Source: DATJGR01 sp963735085
GTDB lineage: Bacteria; Pseudomonadota; Gammaproteobacteria; Pseudomonadales; Azotimanducaceae
DNA: 64,000 bases
Reading direction: 5' to 3'
Assembly: GCA_963735085.1 (NCBI GenBank)
Contig: CAVTJP010000010.1
Coordinates: 62,001-126,000, forward strand
Shown here piece by piece: positions 9,594-19,446 of the stretch. The stretch's first letter is position 1, and each line of letters opens with the position of its first letter. The position numbers and the translations under genes are program-made. Below the pieces are notes generated by a model. It was given only the letters and a program-made list of their open reading frames with translations. It ran no database searches and had not been told where the DNA came from.

Positions 9594-9761
9594 CGCCTTT
9601 GGCCGCGGTCCCGGCGGGCTGAGGTTCTGCACGTTCGGTCGCCTTGCCGCAGAGAATTGCGAATTGTCTGCAAAGAATGGGGTTTGTGGCAAATGCGTAC
9701 TGCGGCCTCGCTGCGGCGTCGCCAAGATGCGCCCGGCGGCATTCTTATGGGAGAGATTCTG

Positions 9762-10970
9762 ATGACAGGTGTTCTGCGTATCGGTCGAGTGCTCGGTGTC
9801 CTGTGCTTTGGAGGGCTCGCTGCCACTGCAGCCAACGCAGCTGATGACGTGGTCTCTTCGTTCGAGGTGTATGGATTTGTGCAAGCCGACTACATCCAGG
9901 ACTTCAATCGCGTCAACCCGGATTGGGATGCCACGTTGCGGCCCTCGCGGATCCCCACCGACTCCGGGCTCTACGGCAGCGACGGGCAAGCCATCATCAG
10001 CGTTCGACAGTCACGGCTCGGCGTGCAGGCGACGCTGCCGGTGGACGGTGATACGTTGTATACGAAGTTCGAGTTCGATTTATACGGGGTCGGCGGCGAC
10101 GCGGGACAGACCACGTTCCGCCTGCGCCATGCATACGGTCAGTGGGGCGACTGGCTCGCGGGGCAGACCAACAGCCTGTTCATGGACATCGACGTGTTTC
10201 CGAACGTCATCGATTACTGGGGTCCGGACGGCATGGTGTTCCTGCGCAACCCGCAGATCCGCTGGATGCCGATCAGCGGCGCCAACAATTTTGCTGTGGC
10301 GATCGAACAGCCCAGCAACGATATCGATTCGGGTCAGTTTCGCGAAGTCGACAGCTTTCCGCAGAACGTGCACGGCGATGAGAAGTACCCCGATCTCACA
10401 ACGCAGTTCCGTGCCAACCGCGACTGGGGCCACGTACAGATCGCCGGCATTTTCCGCTATGTCGGTTTCGATACGCCCGATACGCCCAGCAACAAGCCGA
10501 AGGGAAGCGAACTCGGTTGGGGAATCGACCTCAGCACCAACATCAAAACGCTCGACAAAGACAAGATCATCCTGTCCGTCGTCTACGGCGAAGGTATCGC
10601 AAGTTACATGAACGACGGCGGTGTCGACCTGGCGCCGAAGGGGAGCACGCTGGCCAATGCGAGTGCGGCCGCGGTGCCGTTGCTCGGTGTGGTGGCGTAC
10701 TACGACCACTACTGGAACGAGCAGTGGAGCAGTTCGATTGGCTACAGCACCACGCGGGTCGATAACGAGGATCTGCAGGACCGTACGTCATTCAAAAGCG
10801 GTCAGTATGCGTCCGCGAACCTGCTGCACTACCCAGCGAAGAACATCATGGTCGGCGCCGAGGTGCTGTGGGGTCAGCTCGAAAACAAAGCCGGCGAGAA
10901 GGGTGATGACTCGCGCGTGCAGATTTCGGTCAAGTACAACTTCTCCAGCAACGATTTCAAGGCGCGTTGA
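9762..10970 (+). CDS. DcaP-like outer-membrane porin
   Basis: The 402-residue protein starts at 9762, with GGGAGAG about six bases upstream, and has a signal peptide ending near AATAANA. The mature part begins DDVVSSFEVYGFVQADYIQDF and continues as alternating beta strands (FRLRHAYGQWGDWLAGQTNSLF, IRWMPISGANNFAVAI). This is the pattern of DcaP-type trimeric porins, ending in the aromatic/basic strand VQISVKYNFSSNDFKAR. The family lets dicarboxylates and related anions cross the outer membrane. The glutaminase gene follows after 26 bases, so it is probably the entry step of the amino-acid operon. The substrate assignment is inference from family and neighbours. Confidence 0.82.
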   Translation: MTGVLRIGRVLGVLCFGGLAATAANAADDVVSSFEVYGFVQADYIQDFNRVNPDWDATLRPSRIPTDSGLYGSDGQAIISVRQSRLGVQATLPVDGDTLYTKFEFDLYGVGGDAGQTTFRLRHAYGQWGDWLAGQTNSLFMDIDVFPNVIDYWGPDGMVFLRNPQIRWMPISGANNFAVAIEQPSNDIDSGQFREVDSFPQNVHGDEKYPDLTTQFRANRDWGHVQIAGIFRYVGFDTPDTPSNKPKGSELGWGIDLSTNIKTLDKDKIILSVVYGEGIASYMNDGGVDLAPKGSTLANASAAAVPLLGVVAYYDHYWNEQWSSSIGYSTTRVDNEDLQDRTSFKSGQYASANLLHYPAKNIMVGAEVLWGQLENKAGEKGDDSRVQISVKYNFSSNDFKAR

Positions 10971-10996
10971 TCGCGCGCCCTCGAGGAGGATTCGAG

Positions 10997-12016
10997 ATGA
11001 AAAGCCAATGGAACACCATCGGGATTGCCGCCGCACTGCTGCTCGGAGCGGCAATTGCGAACGCCGAGGCATTGCCCAAGCCCGCAGCGATCGAAGCTGC
11101 ACTGAACGCGGCGCATGACAAATACGCGAATCTGCAGGAAGGCAAGAACGCCGATTACATCCCCGCGCTCGCGAAGGTCGACTCGAAGATCTACGGCATC
11201 GTGCTTGTGACGACCCACGGCAAGGTCTATGTGGCCGGCGACGTTACATCCGAGGTGTCGATTCAATCCATCTCGAAGGTCTTCACGATGGCCAAGGTGA
11301 TGGAGGAATCCGGACCTCAGGCGATTGAAGACAACATCGGCGTCGACGCGACCGGGCAGGTGTTCAACTCGATCGTTGCTGTCGAGCAGTACAAAGGTGC
11401 AGAGATCAACCCGCTCGTGAATCCCGGCGCGATCACGACCACCAGCATGGTCAAGGGCGCAACGTATGCCGAGATCTGGAACAAGATCATCGACTATTAC
11501 AGTGAATTCGCGGGTCGAACGCTCAGCGTCAATGAGGAAGTCTACAAATCCGAGGCGGCGACCAACCAGCGCAACCAGGCGATTGCGGAATTGATGTATG
11601 CGTACGGCCACATCAAGGACAACCCGGCCCAGGCGACTGACATCTACACCAAGCAATGTGCCGTGAGCGTCAACGCGAAGGACCTCGCGATGATGGCCGC
11701 GACAATGGCAAATGGCGGCAAGAATCCGGTGACGAAGAAGCAGGTGCTGCAGGCCTCGTACGTGCCCGAGGTACTGGCGGTGATGGCCACCGCGGGGCTC
11801 TACGATGATTCCGGCAAGTGGCTGTATGCGACGGGGCTGCCCGCCAAGAGTGGCGTCGGCGGCGGCATCATCGCCGTTTCGCCGGGCAAGTTCGGTATCG
11901 CGGTGATTTCACCGCCCCTCGACGCCGCCGGTAACAGCGTGCGTGCGCAAAAGGCCATCACCGATATCTCCAATGCACTGGGCGGCAATCCGTACGCCGT
12001 GATGCCTGCCAAATGA
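10997..12016 (+). CDS. glsA: Glutaminase with signal peptide
   Basis: The 339-residue serine-dependent glutaminase has GAGGAGG before the ATG at 10997. It starts with a clear signal peptide (MKSQWNTIGIAAALLLGAAIANA), whereas the well-known bacterial GlsA enzymes are cytosolic. The beta-lactamase-like active site is visible as SISK (Ser-x-x-Lys) in VSIQSISKVFTMAKV, followed by NPLVNPGAITTTSM and the C-terminal SGVGGGIIAVSPGKFGIAV. It hydrolyses glutamine to glutamate and ammonia, here probably in the periplasm. Its stop overlaps the next start (ATGA). Exported glutaminase beside exported asparaginase fits amide scavenging or acid defence. Confidence 0.92.
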   Translation: MKSQWNTIGIAAALLLGAAIANAEALPKPAAIEAALNAAHDKYANLQEGKNADYIPALAKVDSKIYGIVLVTTHGKVYVAGDVTSEVSIQSISKVFTMAKVMEESGPQAIEDNIGVDATGQVFNSIVAVEQYKGAEINPLVNPGAITTTSMVKGATYAEIWNKIIDYYSEFAGRTLSVNEEVYKSEAATNQRNQAIAELMYAYGHIKDNPAQATDIYTKQCAVSVNAKDLAMMAATMANGGKNPVTKKQVLQASYVPEVLAVMATAGLYDDSGKWLYATGLPAKSGVGGGIIAVSPGKFGIAVISPPLDAAGNSVRAQKAITDISNALGGNPYAVMPAK

Positions 12017-14802
12017 GTCGAGCAAAACAGTCGTCTGGCTCGAAGGTAGTGCCGCAGCTCGGGCGTGCGCCCTACGCCATCGCCTCGGTGCGCAACGATC
12101 GCTGGTCCTCGCTCGCCAAGGCGGCGGAGGATTGGTCGCGCGCGGTTCGCGCCGACGAGAAACGTGCACTGAAAAAGGATATCGACCGGCTCGTGGGCGA
12201 GCTCAACGTCGTCGAGCACTATTTCGCGTATCCGGGTCTCGCGCTGATGGCGGCCCTGCTAGCCAAGGTCGAGGTGCAGGATCCCGCATTGGTACCACTT
12301 ACCCGCCGCATCTGCGATGCGGTGGCAACGGGCGGTTACCGGCATGAACCGGGTGTGTGGGAACCAGATGCCGAGGAAGAACTGAACGCCGCGGACTATC
12401 TGCCGCCCCCCATCTCGGGTGTGCAGGGCGAGCGGCAGTATTTCGAAGTGCTGCGGGTCGGTGCGCCGGACACCATGAACTGGGACGCTACGAAAGCCGC
12501 GATCCGCAAACTGCGGCGCCCCGATGATCCATTCGTGTATGAGCTGGTGACCGTTGGCAGCTTCGAAGACGCGCTGATTTCGGTGCTGTTCAATTATGAC
12601 GTGCAAGCGGTGGTCATGCGCGAGCGGTTCGACATCGCATCCGCATTCGGCGATTCCACGATCGTGGCATTGCTGCACTCGATCCTGAAGCTCGACGCGA
12701 AGGCGCTCGCCGAGCACCATTCGGCGGTTGCGTTGGCAACGCTCATCAAGAAGATTCGACCCGAACTCGATCTGTATCTGTTGATCGATCAGGGGGTCGA
12801 AGAATTTGCAGGAACGCCGGATGCGGCGCTCTTCCAGCGGGTCTTCCATGGCACTGAGGAGCTGCTCGAACTGCACCTCACCATGCTCGCTGGCATTGGC
12901 GATCGCTATGAGACACCGTATTTCACGAATCTGAAGAAGTATGCGAGCCGGCCCGTCGGAACGTTTCACGCCTTGCCTGTGGCGCGCGGTAAATCGGTGT
13001 TCCGCTCGCACTGGATTGCCGATATGGGTCATTTCTACGGCACCAACCTGTTCCTCGCCGAGTCGTCTGCAACGACGGGCGGACTCGACAGCCTGCTCGA
13101 ACCGACCGGCAACATCAAACGCGCGCAGGATCTCGCCGCGCGCGCCTTCGGTGCGGATCATGCGTTCTTTGCCACCAACGGTACGTCGACCTCGAACAAA
13201 ATCATCCTGCAGGCGCTGCTGGCGCCCGGCGATATTGTGCTGATCGACCGCAACTGCCACAAATCGCATCACTACGCGATGGTGCTGGCAGGTGCACAAC
13301 CGCTGTACCTCGAGGCGTTTCCGATGAAGGAATACTCGATGTACGGCGCGGTGCCGCTGCGCAGCATCAAGGCCGCGCTACTGGCGCTGAAAGCACAGGG
13401 CAAACTCGATCGGGCCAAGTTGGTGGATCTCACCAACTGCACCTTCGACGGTCATATGTACAACCCGGTGCGGGTGATGGAGGAATGTCTTGCCATCAAG
13501 CCGGATCTGATATTCATGTGGGACGAGGCGTGGTTCGGCTTTGCACGTTTCTCGCTGCTGCATCGCCGGCGCACGGCCATGTCCGCGGCGGCGTTCCTCG
13601 AGCAGCGCTTCGCCGACCCTGACTACCGTGAGGAGTACACCGCGTTCCGCAAAGCTACGGGCGACCTCGACCCCAACGATGCCCGTCTGCTCGACATGCG
13701 CCTCAAACCGGATCCCGACAAGGTTCGCATTCGCGTGTACCACTCGCATTCCACGCACAAATCCATGTCGGCGCTACGGCAGGGTTCGATGATGCTGGTG
13801 CGCGATCAGGATTTTCATCTCGTGGAGGACGCCTTTCACGAAGCGTTCTTCACGCATACATCCACGTCGCCGAATCTGCAGATTCTCGCCTCACTCGACT
13901 GCGCGCGCCGGCAGATGGAACTGGAAGGCTACGAACTCGTTGCCAAGGCCACCGAACTCGCTTTCGAGATCCGCCGCCGCGTGAATGGCCATGCGCTGAT
14001 CTCGAAGTATTTCAACATCCTCACGCCCGCCGAAATGGTGCCGGCCGCGTATCGCGAATCGGGAATCAACGACTACGACGATGAGGGGCTGACCTGGCAT
14101 GGCATGCTCGATGCGATGGATGAGGACGAGATTGCGCTCGACCCCACGCGGATGACGCTGTTCTGTGGCCGCGCCGGCTTCGACGGCACGGCGTTCAAAG
14201 CGTTGCTTGCTGAGCGCTTCGACATTCAGTTGAACAAGACGTCCCGCAATAGTGTGCTGCTGCAGATCAATATCAACAACACGCGCAGCGACGCAGCACA
14301 TTTGTTGAAAGTGCTCGCTGAGCTGGCAAGCGAACTCGACGCGCAGCTGAAGAAAGCCTCGCCCAGTGAACTGGAAGTACATCGCGCCCGAATTAAATCG
14401 TTGGTGGACGACGTGCCCGATCTGCCGAACTTCACGCACTTCCACGCAAGCTTTCGCGAGAATGGCGATGCGCCCACGTCGGAAGGGCACATGCGCCGCG
14501 CGTTCTACGCGAGCTACCGCGAAGAGAACTGCGAGTATTTGAAGATCGATTCCAAAGCGCTGGATGAACGACTGAGCGACGGACCGGAACTGGTTGCGGC
14601 GGACTTCGTCATTCCGTATCCGCCGGGTTTCCCGATCATGGTGCCGGGGCAGGTGGTTACGCTCGATACCATCGATTTCATGCGCAAGCTCGACGTGAAG
14701 GAAATCCACGGTTACTCGGCGGTGCGCGGGTTGCGGCTACTGAAGCCCGCCGCACTGCAAGCCATGGTGGCTGCCGCCGACCCGCGCGTACGCGACGCCT
14801 GA
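12013..14802 (+). CDS. Orn/Lys/Arg-type PLP-dependent amino-acid decarboxylase (929 aa)
   Basis: The central 400 residues carry the fold-type I decarboxylase core. They include TTGGLDSLLEPTGNIKRAQD, the glycine-rich FFATNGTSTSNKI, the aspartate pair in MWDEAWFGFARF and the PLP lysine in HSHSTHKSMSALRQGS (Lys about 583). A long N-terminal domain of about 310 residues precedes it and a C-terminal domain follows, making it longer than typical 710-755-residue inducible decarboxylases. Substrate cannot be read from sequence; lysine, arginine or ornithine are the family choices. It overlaps glutaminase by four bases and precedes aspartate 4-decarboxylase, consistent with a proton-consuming decarboxylation role. 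Confidence 0.88.
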   Translation: MSRAKQSSGSKVVPQLGRAPYAIASVRNDRWSSLAKAAEDWSRAVRADEKRALKKDIDRLVGELNVVEHYFAYPGLALMAALLAKVEVQDPALVPLTRRICDAVATGGYRHEPGVWEPDAEEELNAADYLPPPISGVQGERQYFEVLRVGAPDTMNWDATKAAIRKLRRPDDPFVYELVTVGSFEDALISVLFNYDVQAVVMRERFDIASAFGDSTIVALLHSILKLDAKALAEHHSAVALATLIKKIRPELDLYLLIDQGVEEFAGTPDAALFQRVFHGTEELLELHLTMLAGIGDRYETPYFTNLKKYASRPVGTFHALPVARGKSVFRSHWIADMGHFYGTNLFLAESSATTGGLDSLLEPTGNIKRAQDLAARAFGADHAFFATNGTSTSNKIILQALLAPGDIVLIDRNCHKSHHYAMVLAGAQPLYLEAFPMKEYSMYGAVPLRSIKAALLALKAQGKLDRAKLVDLTNCTFDGHMYNPVRVMEECLAIKPDLIFMWDEAWFGFARFSLLHRRRTAMSAAAFLEQRFADPDYREEYTAFRKATGDLDPNDARLLDMRLKPDPDKVRIRVYHSHSTHKSMSALRQGSMMLVRDQDFHLVEDAFHEAFFTHTSTSPNLQILASLDCARRQMELEGYELVAKATELAFEIRRRVNGHALISKYFNILTPAEMVPAAYRESGINDYDDEGLTWHGMLDAMDEDEIALDPTRMTLFCGRAGFDGTAFKALLAERFDIQLNKTSRNSVLLQININNTRSDAAHLLKVLAELASELDAQLKKASPSELEVHRARIKSLVDDVPDLPNFTHFHASFRENGDAPTSEGHMRRAFYASYREENCEYLKIDSKALDERLSDGPELVAADFVIPYPPGFPIMVPGQVVTLDTIDFMRKLDVKEIHGYSAVRGLRLLKPAALQAMVAAADPRVRDA

Positions 14803-14852
14803 TTGACAGGCTCCATTGCCGCGTACCCAAACATGACCAGAGGAATCTAACG

Positions 14853-16559
14853 ATGGACCAGTTGAGGTTTCGCAAGTACGAGGCCTTGGGACCCTTCGAG
14901 ATCAAAAACGATCTGGCGCAGCTCGCATCGGCGACCGCACGCAAGTCGGCGACAATCTATTTGAACGCGGGGCGTGGCAATCCGAACTGGGTGGCCACCG
15001 AGCCGCGCGAAGCATTCTTCCTGCTCGGGCAATTCGCCGTAGTTGAATGCAAACGCGTGCAGGATCTGCCGCCAGGCGTGGGCGGAATGCCGAAGAAGGC
15101 CGGCATCGCCGCACGGTTGGATGCGTGGCTGGCTAAGCACACCGACCTGCCGGGCGCCACCGTGCTTTCCGAAATGGTGCCATGGGCAATCGAGAAATTC
15201 GGCTTCGACGGTGATGACTTCGTCCATGAACTGGTGGACTCGATCATCGGCGACAACTACCCGGTGCCCGACCGGATGCTCGTGCACAACGAGAAAATCG
15301 TTCGCGAATATCTGCAGTGGGCGATGTGTGGCTTGCCGCGTCCCAAAGGCACGTTCCAACTGTATGCCGTGGAAGGCGGCACCGCGGCGATGTGCTACAT
15401 CTTCAAGGCGCTGAAGACCAATCGACTGCTCAATGCTGGCGATACCATCGCGTTGGGTACACCAATATTTACTCCGTACCTCGAGATGCCGCATCTCGAG
15501 GACTACGGTCTGAAGACCGTAAACGTACAGTCCAAGCAGGAAGATCGCTGGCAGTTCAATGATACGGAACTGAACAAACTGCTGGACCCGAAGATCAAGG
15601 CTTTCTTCCTGTGCAATCCTGGCAATCCGTCTGCGGCAGCGTTGAACGAGGCGAGCATCGCGAAAATGGGCGCCATCCTGAAGAAGCGCCCGGATCTGAT
15701 CCTGCTGACGGATGATGTCTACGGCACCTTTGTGCCTGGCTTCCGATCCTTGCTGGGTGCGTTCCCGCACAACACCATCGGAGTGTATTCGTACAGCAAG
15801 TACTTTGGCTGCACAGGCTGGCGACTCGGCGTGATCGCTCTGCATGAAGACAACCTGCTTGATGAGCTGATCGCGCGCCATCCCAAGCCTGTGCTGGAGC
15901 AGCTGGATAAGCGCTACGGTACGTTGGTGCTCGAGCCGCGCAAGCTTCGCTTCATCGACCGCATTGTGGCCGACAGTCGCGACGTGGCGCTGAATCACAC
16001 GGCCGGACTGTCGCTGCCCCAGCAGGTGATGATGAGCCTGTTTTCGCTGTCCGAACTGATGGATGCAAAGAAGCTGTACCAGAGGGCTTGCATCGCCATC
16101 GTCAAGAAGCGTGTGGAGGCGACTATCGAGGGGCTCGGTATCGAAGTCGCGCCCAACGAGATGTTCGATTACTACTACGGCATCATCGATTTCGAGTTCT
16201 GGGCGAAGAAATACGCAGGTGGTGACGAGGTGTTCGAGTGGGTGATGGAGAATATCCACCCGCTCGACGTCGTGTTCCGCCTCGCCGAAGACTACGGCAT
16301 CGTGTTGTTGAACGGCGGCGGCTTCGAGGCGCCGGACTTTTCGGTGCGCGTGTCATTCGCGAATCTCGAAAACCATGTGTACGACGATATCGGTCGCGCG
16401 ATCCGCGCCATCGGTCGCAGCTATCGACAAGCTTACGAGGCGTCGAAGGGGAACCTCGCCAAACCTTCAGAAGGCGTGAAGCCCGCCAAGTCGCGCAAAA
16501 CCACTAAAACCGCCAGTGGCCGCAAGCGAATAGCGTCGGCAAAAACGCCGAAGCGATGA
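14853..16559 (+). CDS. asdA: Aspartate 4-decarboxylase / aspartate aminotransferase
   Basis: The 568-residue PLP enzyme converts L-aspartate to L-alanine plus CO2, using up a proton. AsdA features are NAGRGNPNWVATEPR near the start, ELVDSIIGDNYPVPDRML, the FLCNPGNPSAAAL loop, LTDDVYGTFVPGF and the PLP lysine in YSYSKYFGCTGWRLG (Lys about 316). The length is slightly above the family norm because of a Lys/Ala/Ser-rich tail (KSRKTTKTASGRKRIASAKT). AGAGG precedes the ATG. With two AspT exchangers downstream it forms the classic aspartate-alanine proton-motive cycle. Confidence 0.96.
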   Translation: MDQLRFRKYEALGPFEIKNDLAQLASATARKSATIYLNAGRGNPNWVATEPREAFFLLGQFAVVECKRVQDLPPGVGGMPKKAGIAARLDAWLAKHTDLPGATVLSEMVPWAIEKFGFDGDDFVHELVDSIIGDNYPVPDRMLVHNEKIVREYLQWAMCGLPRPKGTFQLYAVEGGTAAMCYIFKALKTNRLLNAGDTIALGTPIFTPYLEMPHLEDYGLKTVNVQSKQEDRWQFNDTELNKLLDPKIKAFFLCNPGNPSAAALNEASIAKMGAILKKRPDLILLTDDVYGTFVPGFRSLLGAFPHNTIGVYSYSKYFGCTGWRLGVIALHEDNLLDELIARHPKPVLEQLDKRYGTLVLEPRKLRFIDRIVADSRDVALNHTAGLSLPQQVMMSLFSLSELMDAKKLYQRACIAIVKKRVEATIEGLGIEVAPNEMFDYYYGIIDFEFWAKKYAGGDEVFEWVMENIHPLDVVFRLAEDYGIVLLNGGGFEAPDFSVRVSFANLENHVYDDIGRAIRAIGRSYRQAYEASKGNLAKPSEGVKPAKSRKTTKTASGRKRIASAKTPKR

Positions 16560-16611
16560 ACGCACGATGCGAATCCGATCTGTGACCTTTTTCATGAACG
16601 GGAGAACCACG

Positions 16612-17694
16612 ATGAGAATTGCAGCGCTGGGTTTTGTGATTTTGACAGCGCTCGTGCCGATTGGCGTTGCGAATGCGCAGAGCGCGTCAACCAAACCCAC
16701 GAAGGTGCTGCCCAGCGTGCGCGTGATCGCGACCGGCGGCACGATCGCCGGTGCGCAAGCCAGCGCCTCCGATTACGGCTACAAATCCGGCGCTTACGAC
16801 GTCAACACGCTGATCCGCGCGGTGCCGAACCTGGACAAGCTCGCGCGGATCACCGGCGAACAGGTCGCCAACATCGGCAGCCAGGATATGAACGATGACG
16901 TCTGGCTGAAGCTCGCCAGGAGTGTCGATGCCGCACTTGCATCGCCAGACGTGGATGCAGTGCTGATCACGCACGGCACCGATACGCTGGAGGAGACCGC
17001 TTATTTCCTGAGCCTGGTGGTGAAGAGTCCAAAGCCGGTGGTGATGGTCGGTTCGATGCGTCCTGCCACCGCAATCAGTGCGGATGGCCCGGGCAACATC
17101 TACAACGGGGTCGCCGTTGCGATAGACCCGGCAGCGAAGGGGCGCGGGACCCTGGTACTGCTCAACGACGAATTCCACTACGCCCGCAATGTGGTGAAGG
17201 TAGACACCACCAGCGTGCAGACTTTTCAAAGCCTCAACCGCGGCCCGGCCGGGCTCGTGCACACGGGCACTGTGGAGTGGTTCGAACCGATGAACAAGAA
17301 GGTCGGCGCAGCCACGGAGTTCTCCGTTGCCGGCCTCGACAAGCTACCCCGTGTCGACATCATTTATGCACACGCGAACATGAGCGCAGACCTGATCGAC
17401 GCAGCGGTTAAGAACGGTGCGAAAGGCATCGTCATCGCCGGCGTCGGTGACGGCAACATGACCTCCGCAGCGCTCGATGCAGCGAAGAAGGCAGCGAAGG
17501 CGGGTGTCGTCATCGTGCGCAGCACGCGGGTGGCGATGGGGATCGTCCTGCGCAACAACGAAGTGAACGACGACGAGATGGGATTTGTTGCATCGGGAGA
17601 ATTCACGCCGCCCAAGGCGCGGGTGTTGCTGCAACTGGCGTTGACCAAGACGCACAATCCGCAGCGTATTCAGGAAATGTTCTACACGTACTAG
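16612..17694 (+). CDS. ansB: Type II (exported) L-asparaginase
   Basis: The 360-residue protein begins at 16612 (GGGAG upstream) with a signal peptide (MRIAALGFVILTALVPIGVANA), so it acts in the periplasm. Both asparaginase signatures are intact: ATGGTIAGAQ with the catalytic Thr, and LITHGTDTLEETAYFL with the second catalytic Thr-Asp pair. It turns asparagine into aspartate and ammonia, feeding the AspT exchangers encoded immediately downstream. The high-affinity Type II class is inferred from the export signal and the length. Confidence 0.96.
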   Translation: MRIAALGFVILTALVPIGVANAQSASTKPTKVLPSVRVIATGGTIAGAQASASDYGYKSGAYDVNTLIRAVPNLDKLARITGEQVANIGSQDMNDDVWLKLARSVDAALASPDVDAVLITHGTDTLEETAYFLSLVVKSPKPVVMVGSMRPATAISADGPGNIYNGVAVAIDPAAKGRGTLVLLNDEFHYARNVVKVDTTSVQTFQSLNRGPAGLVHTGTVEWFEPMNKKVGAATEFSVAGLDKLPRVDIIYAHANMSADLIDAAVKNGAKGIVIAGVGDGNMTSAALDAAKKAAKAGVVIVRSTRVAMGIVLRNNEVNDDEMGFVASGEFTPPKARVLLQLALTKTHNPQRIQEMFYTY

Positions 17695-17752
17695 CGGGTG
17701 GCTGGCTGCAGCGGCGAGTGTGCGCGACGCGGAAGGTCTTAGGAGTACGCAT

Positions 17753-19435
17753 ATGTGGAATTGGCTGGTTGTTACGCTGCAGCAGAATCCTGAGCTCGCC
17801 ATCTTCGCAGCGTTGGGCGTCGGCTTCTGGATCGGCCCCAAAAAATTTGGCGGATTCAGTCTCGGCAACGTAACGGCCACGTTGCTGGCCGCGATCGCGA
17901 TCGGCCAGTTGGGCATCAGTGTGCCCGGGCCGATCAAGTCGATGTTCTTCATGTTGTTTCTGTTCGCCGTGGGCTACGGCGTGGGACCGCAGTTCTTTGC
18001 GGGGCTCGGCCGCGACGGCCCGAAGCAGATTCTGTTCGCCGTTCTGGTGCTGATGGTCTGTCTACTCGCGCCGTATGCCTGCGCGGTATTCGCGGGCCTC
18101 GATGTCGGTTACGCAGTGGGCCTGTATGCCGGCTCGCAGACGATCTCCGCATCCATCGGTGTGGCGCAGGGCCGCCTCGACCAGCTGGGGTTGGCGGCGA
18201 CCGAGCTCAAAGCAATCGCTGACGCCATTCCCGTTGCGTATGCGGTGAGCTACATCTTCGGCACCGTCGGCTCAGCCATTCTGTTGGCGCAGATCGGGCC
18301 CTGGTTGCTGCGCATCGATCTGCCGGCGGCGTGCAAGGAATACGAACGCGAACTCGGTGGCGGTGCCCCCGGTTTGGATGCGGGCGCGCTCTCCGCATAC
18401 CGCCACATCGAAGTGCGCGCCTATCGCATCGATGCGCCGGCGCTGGTGGGCAAGCCGGTGCGAGAGCTGTTTCCGGAGCTGCGCATCTTCTTCGAACGTG
18501 TGCGCCGCGGCGAAGAGATCATCGAAGTCGAACCGGACACGGTGCTGCAACTGGGTGACACCGTGGTGATTTCCGGGCCGCGCCGTGCACTCGTGGAGCA
18601 GGTGGAGGCAGTGATCCCCGAAGTGGAGGACGCCGGGTTGCTCGACATGCCGGCGGAGCGCGTCGACGTCTACGTACGCAGCAAGGCCGTCAACGGCAAA
18701 ACGCTGCGTGAACTGGCCGACGAACCGTTCACGCGTGGCATCTACCTGCGCAAGATCACCCGCAACATGGTCGAGATTCCGATCTTTCCAGAAACGCAGA
18801 TTCTGCGCGGCGACATCCTGCAACTCGCCGGCAGCGTGCGCCATGTGAATGCAGCCGCGTCTGCCATCGGCCACGCCGACCGCCCCACCGTGGCAACGGA
18901 TCTCGTCACGGTGGCGTTCGGTATTCTAGTTGGTGGTTTGCTCGGCACGTTGTCGTTCGGCGCCATCCAGTTGAGTCTGTCGTCGTCGGGCGGCGCGCTT
19001 CTTGCGGGGCTGCTGCTCGGCTATCTGCGCACGGTGCGACCGGTGTTCGGAAATATTCCTGAGCCGTCGGTGTGGCTGATGAACACGCTTGGCTTGAATA
19101 CGTTCATCGCGATCGTGGGTATCAGCGCTGGCCCAGGATTTGTAGCCGGACTGCAGGCGCTAGGCCTGAGCTTGTTTCTGTGGGGCGTCGTCGCCACCTC
19201 GGTGCCGCTGCTGTTCGCGATGTTCCTGGGCCGCTATGTCTTCAAGTTTCATCCGGCCATTCTGCTGGGGGTGTGCGCCGGCGTGCGAACCACCACGGCC
19301 GCGCTCGGCATGATCGAAGAAGCGGCGAAGAGCCGGATTCCGGCACTGGGTTATGGCCTGCCATACGCCGTGGGCAATGTCTTTCTGACGCTGTGGGGCA
19401 TGGTGATGGTCATCCTCATGTCCGGCGGAAGCTGA
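17753..19435 (+). CDS. aspT: AspT-type aspartate:alanine exchanger, copy 1
   Basis: The 560-residue inner-membrane protein has AGGAG seven bases before the ATG at 17753. It has two membrane blocks (about residues 1-195 and 385-560) around a hydrophilic centre with two TrkA-C-like domains (VRAYRIDAPALVGKPVREL; VDVYVRSKAVNGKTLRELAD). The GYGVGPQFFAGLGRDG motif is typical of the aspartate-alanine exchanger family. AspT swaps external aspartate for internal alanine; the net charge movement builds membrane potential when coupled to AsdA. It is followed 11 bases later by a second, divergent copy. Confidence 0.93.
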   Translation: MWNWLVVTLQQNPELAIFAALGVGFWIGPKKFGGFSLGNVTATLLAAIAIGQLGISVPGPIKSMFFMLFLFAVGYGVGPQFFAGLGRDGPKQILFAVLVLMVCLLAPYACAVFAGLDVGYAVGLYAGSQTISASIGVAQGRLDQLGLAATELKAIADAIPVAYAVSYIFGTVGSAILLAQIGPWLLRIDLPAACKEYERELGGGAPGLDAGALSAYRHIEVRAYRIDAPALVGKPVRELFPELRIFFERVRRGEEIIEVEPDTVLQLGDTVVISGPRRALVEQVEAVIPEVEDAGLLDMPAERVDVYVRSKAVNGKTLRELADEPFTRGIYLRKITRNMVEIPIFPETQILRGDILQLAGSVRHVNAAASAIGHADRPTVATDLVTVAFGILVGGLLGTLSFGAIQLSLSSSGGALLAGLLLGYLRTVRPVFGNIPEPSVWLMNTLGLNTFIAIVGISAGPGFVAGLQALGLSLFLWGVVATSVPLLFAMFLGRYVFKFHPAILLGVCAGVRTTTAALGMIEEAAKSRIPALGYGLPYAVGNVFLTLWGMVMVILMSGGS

Positions 19436-19446
19436 GCTAAACACAC

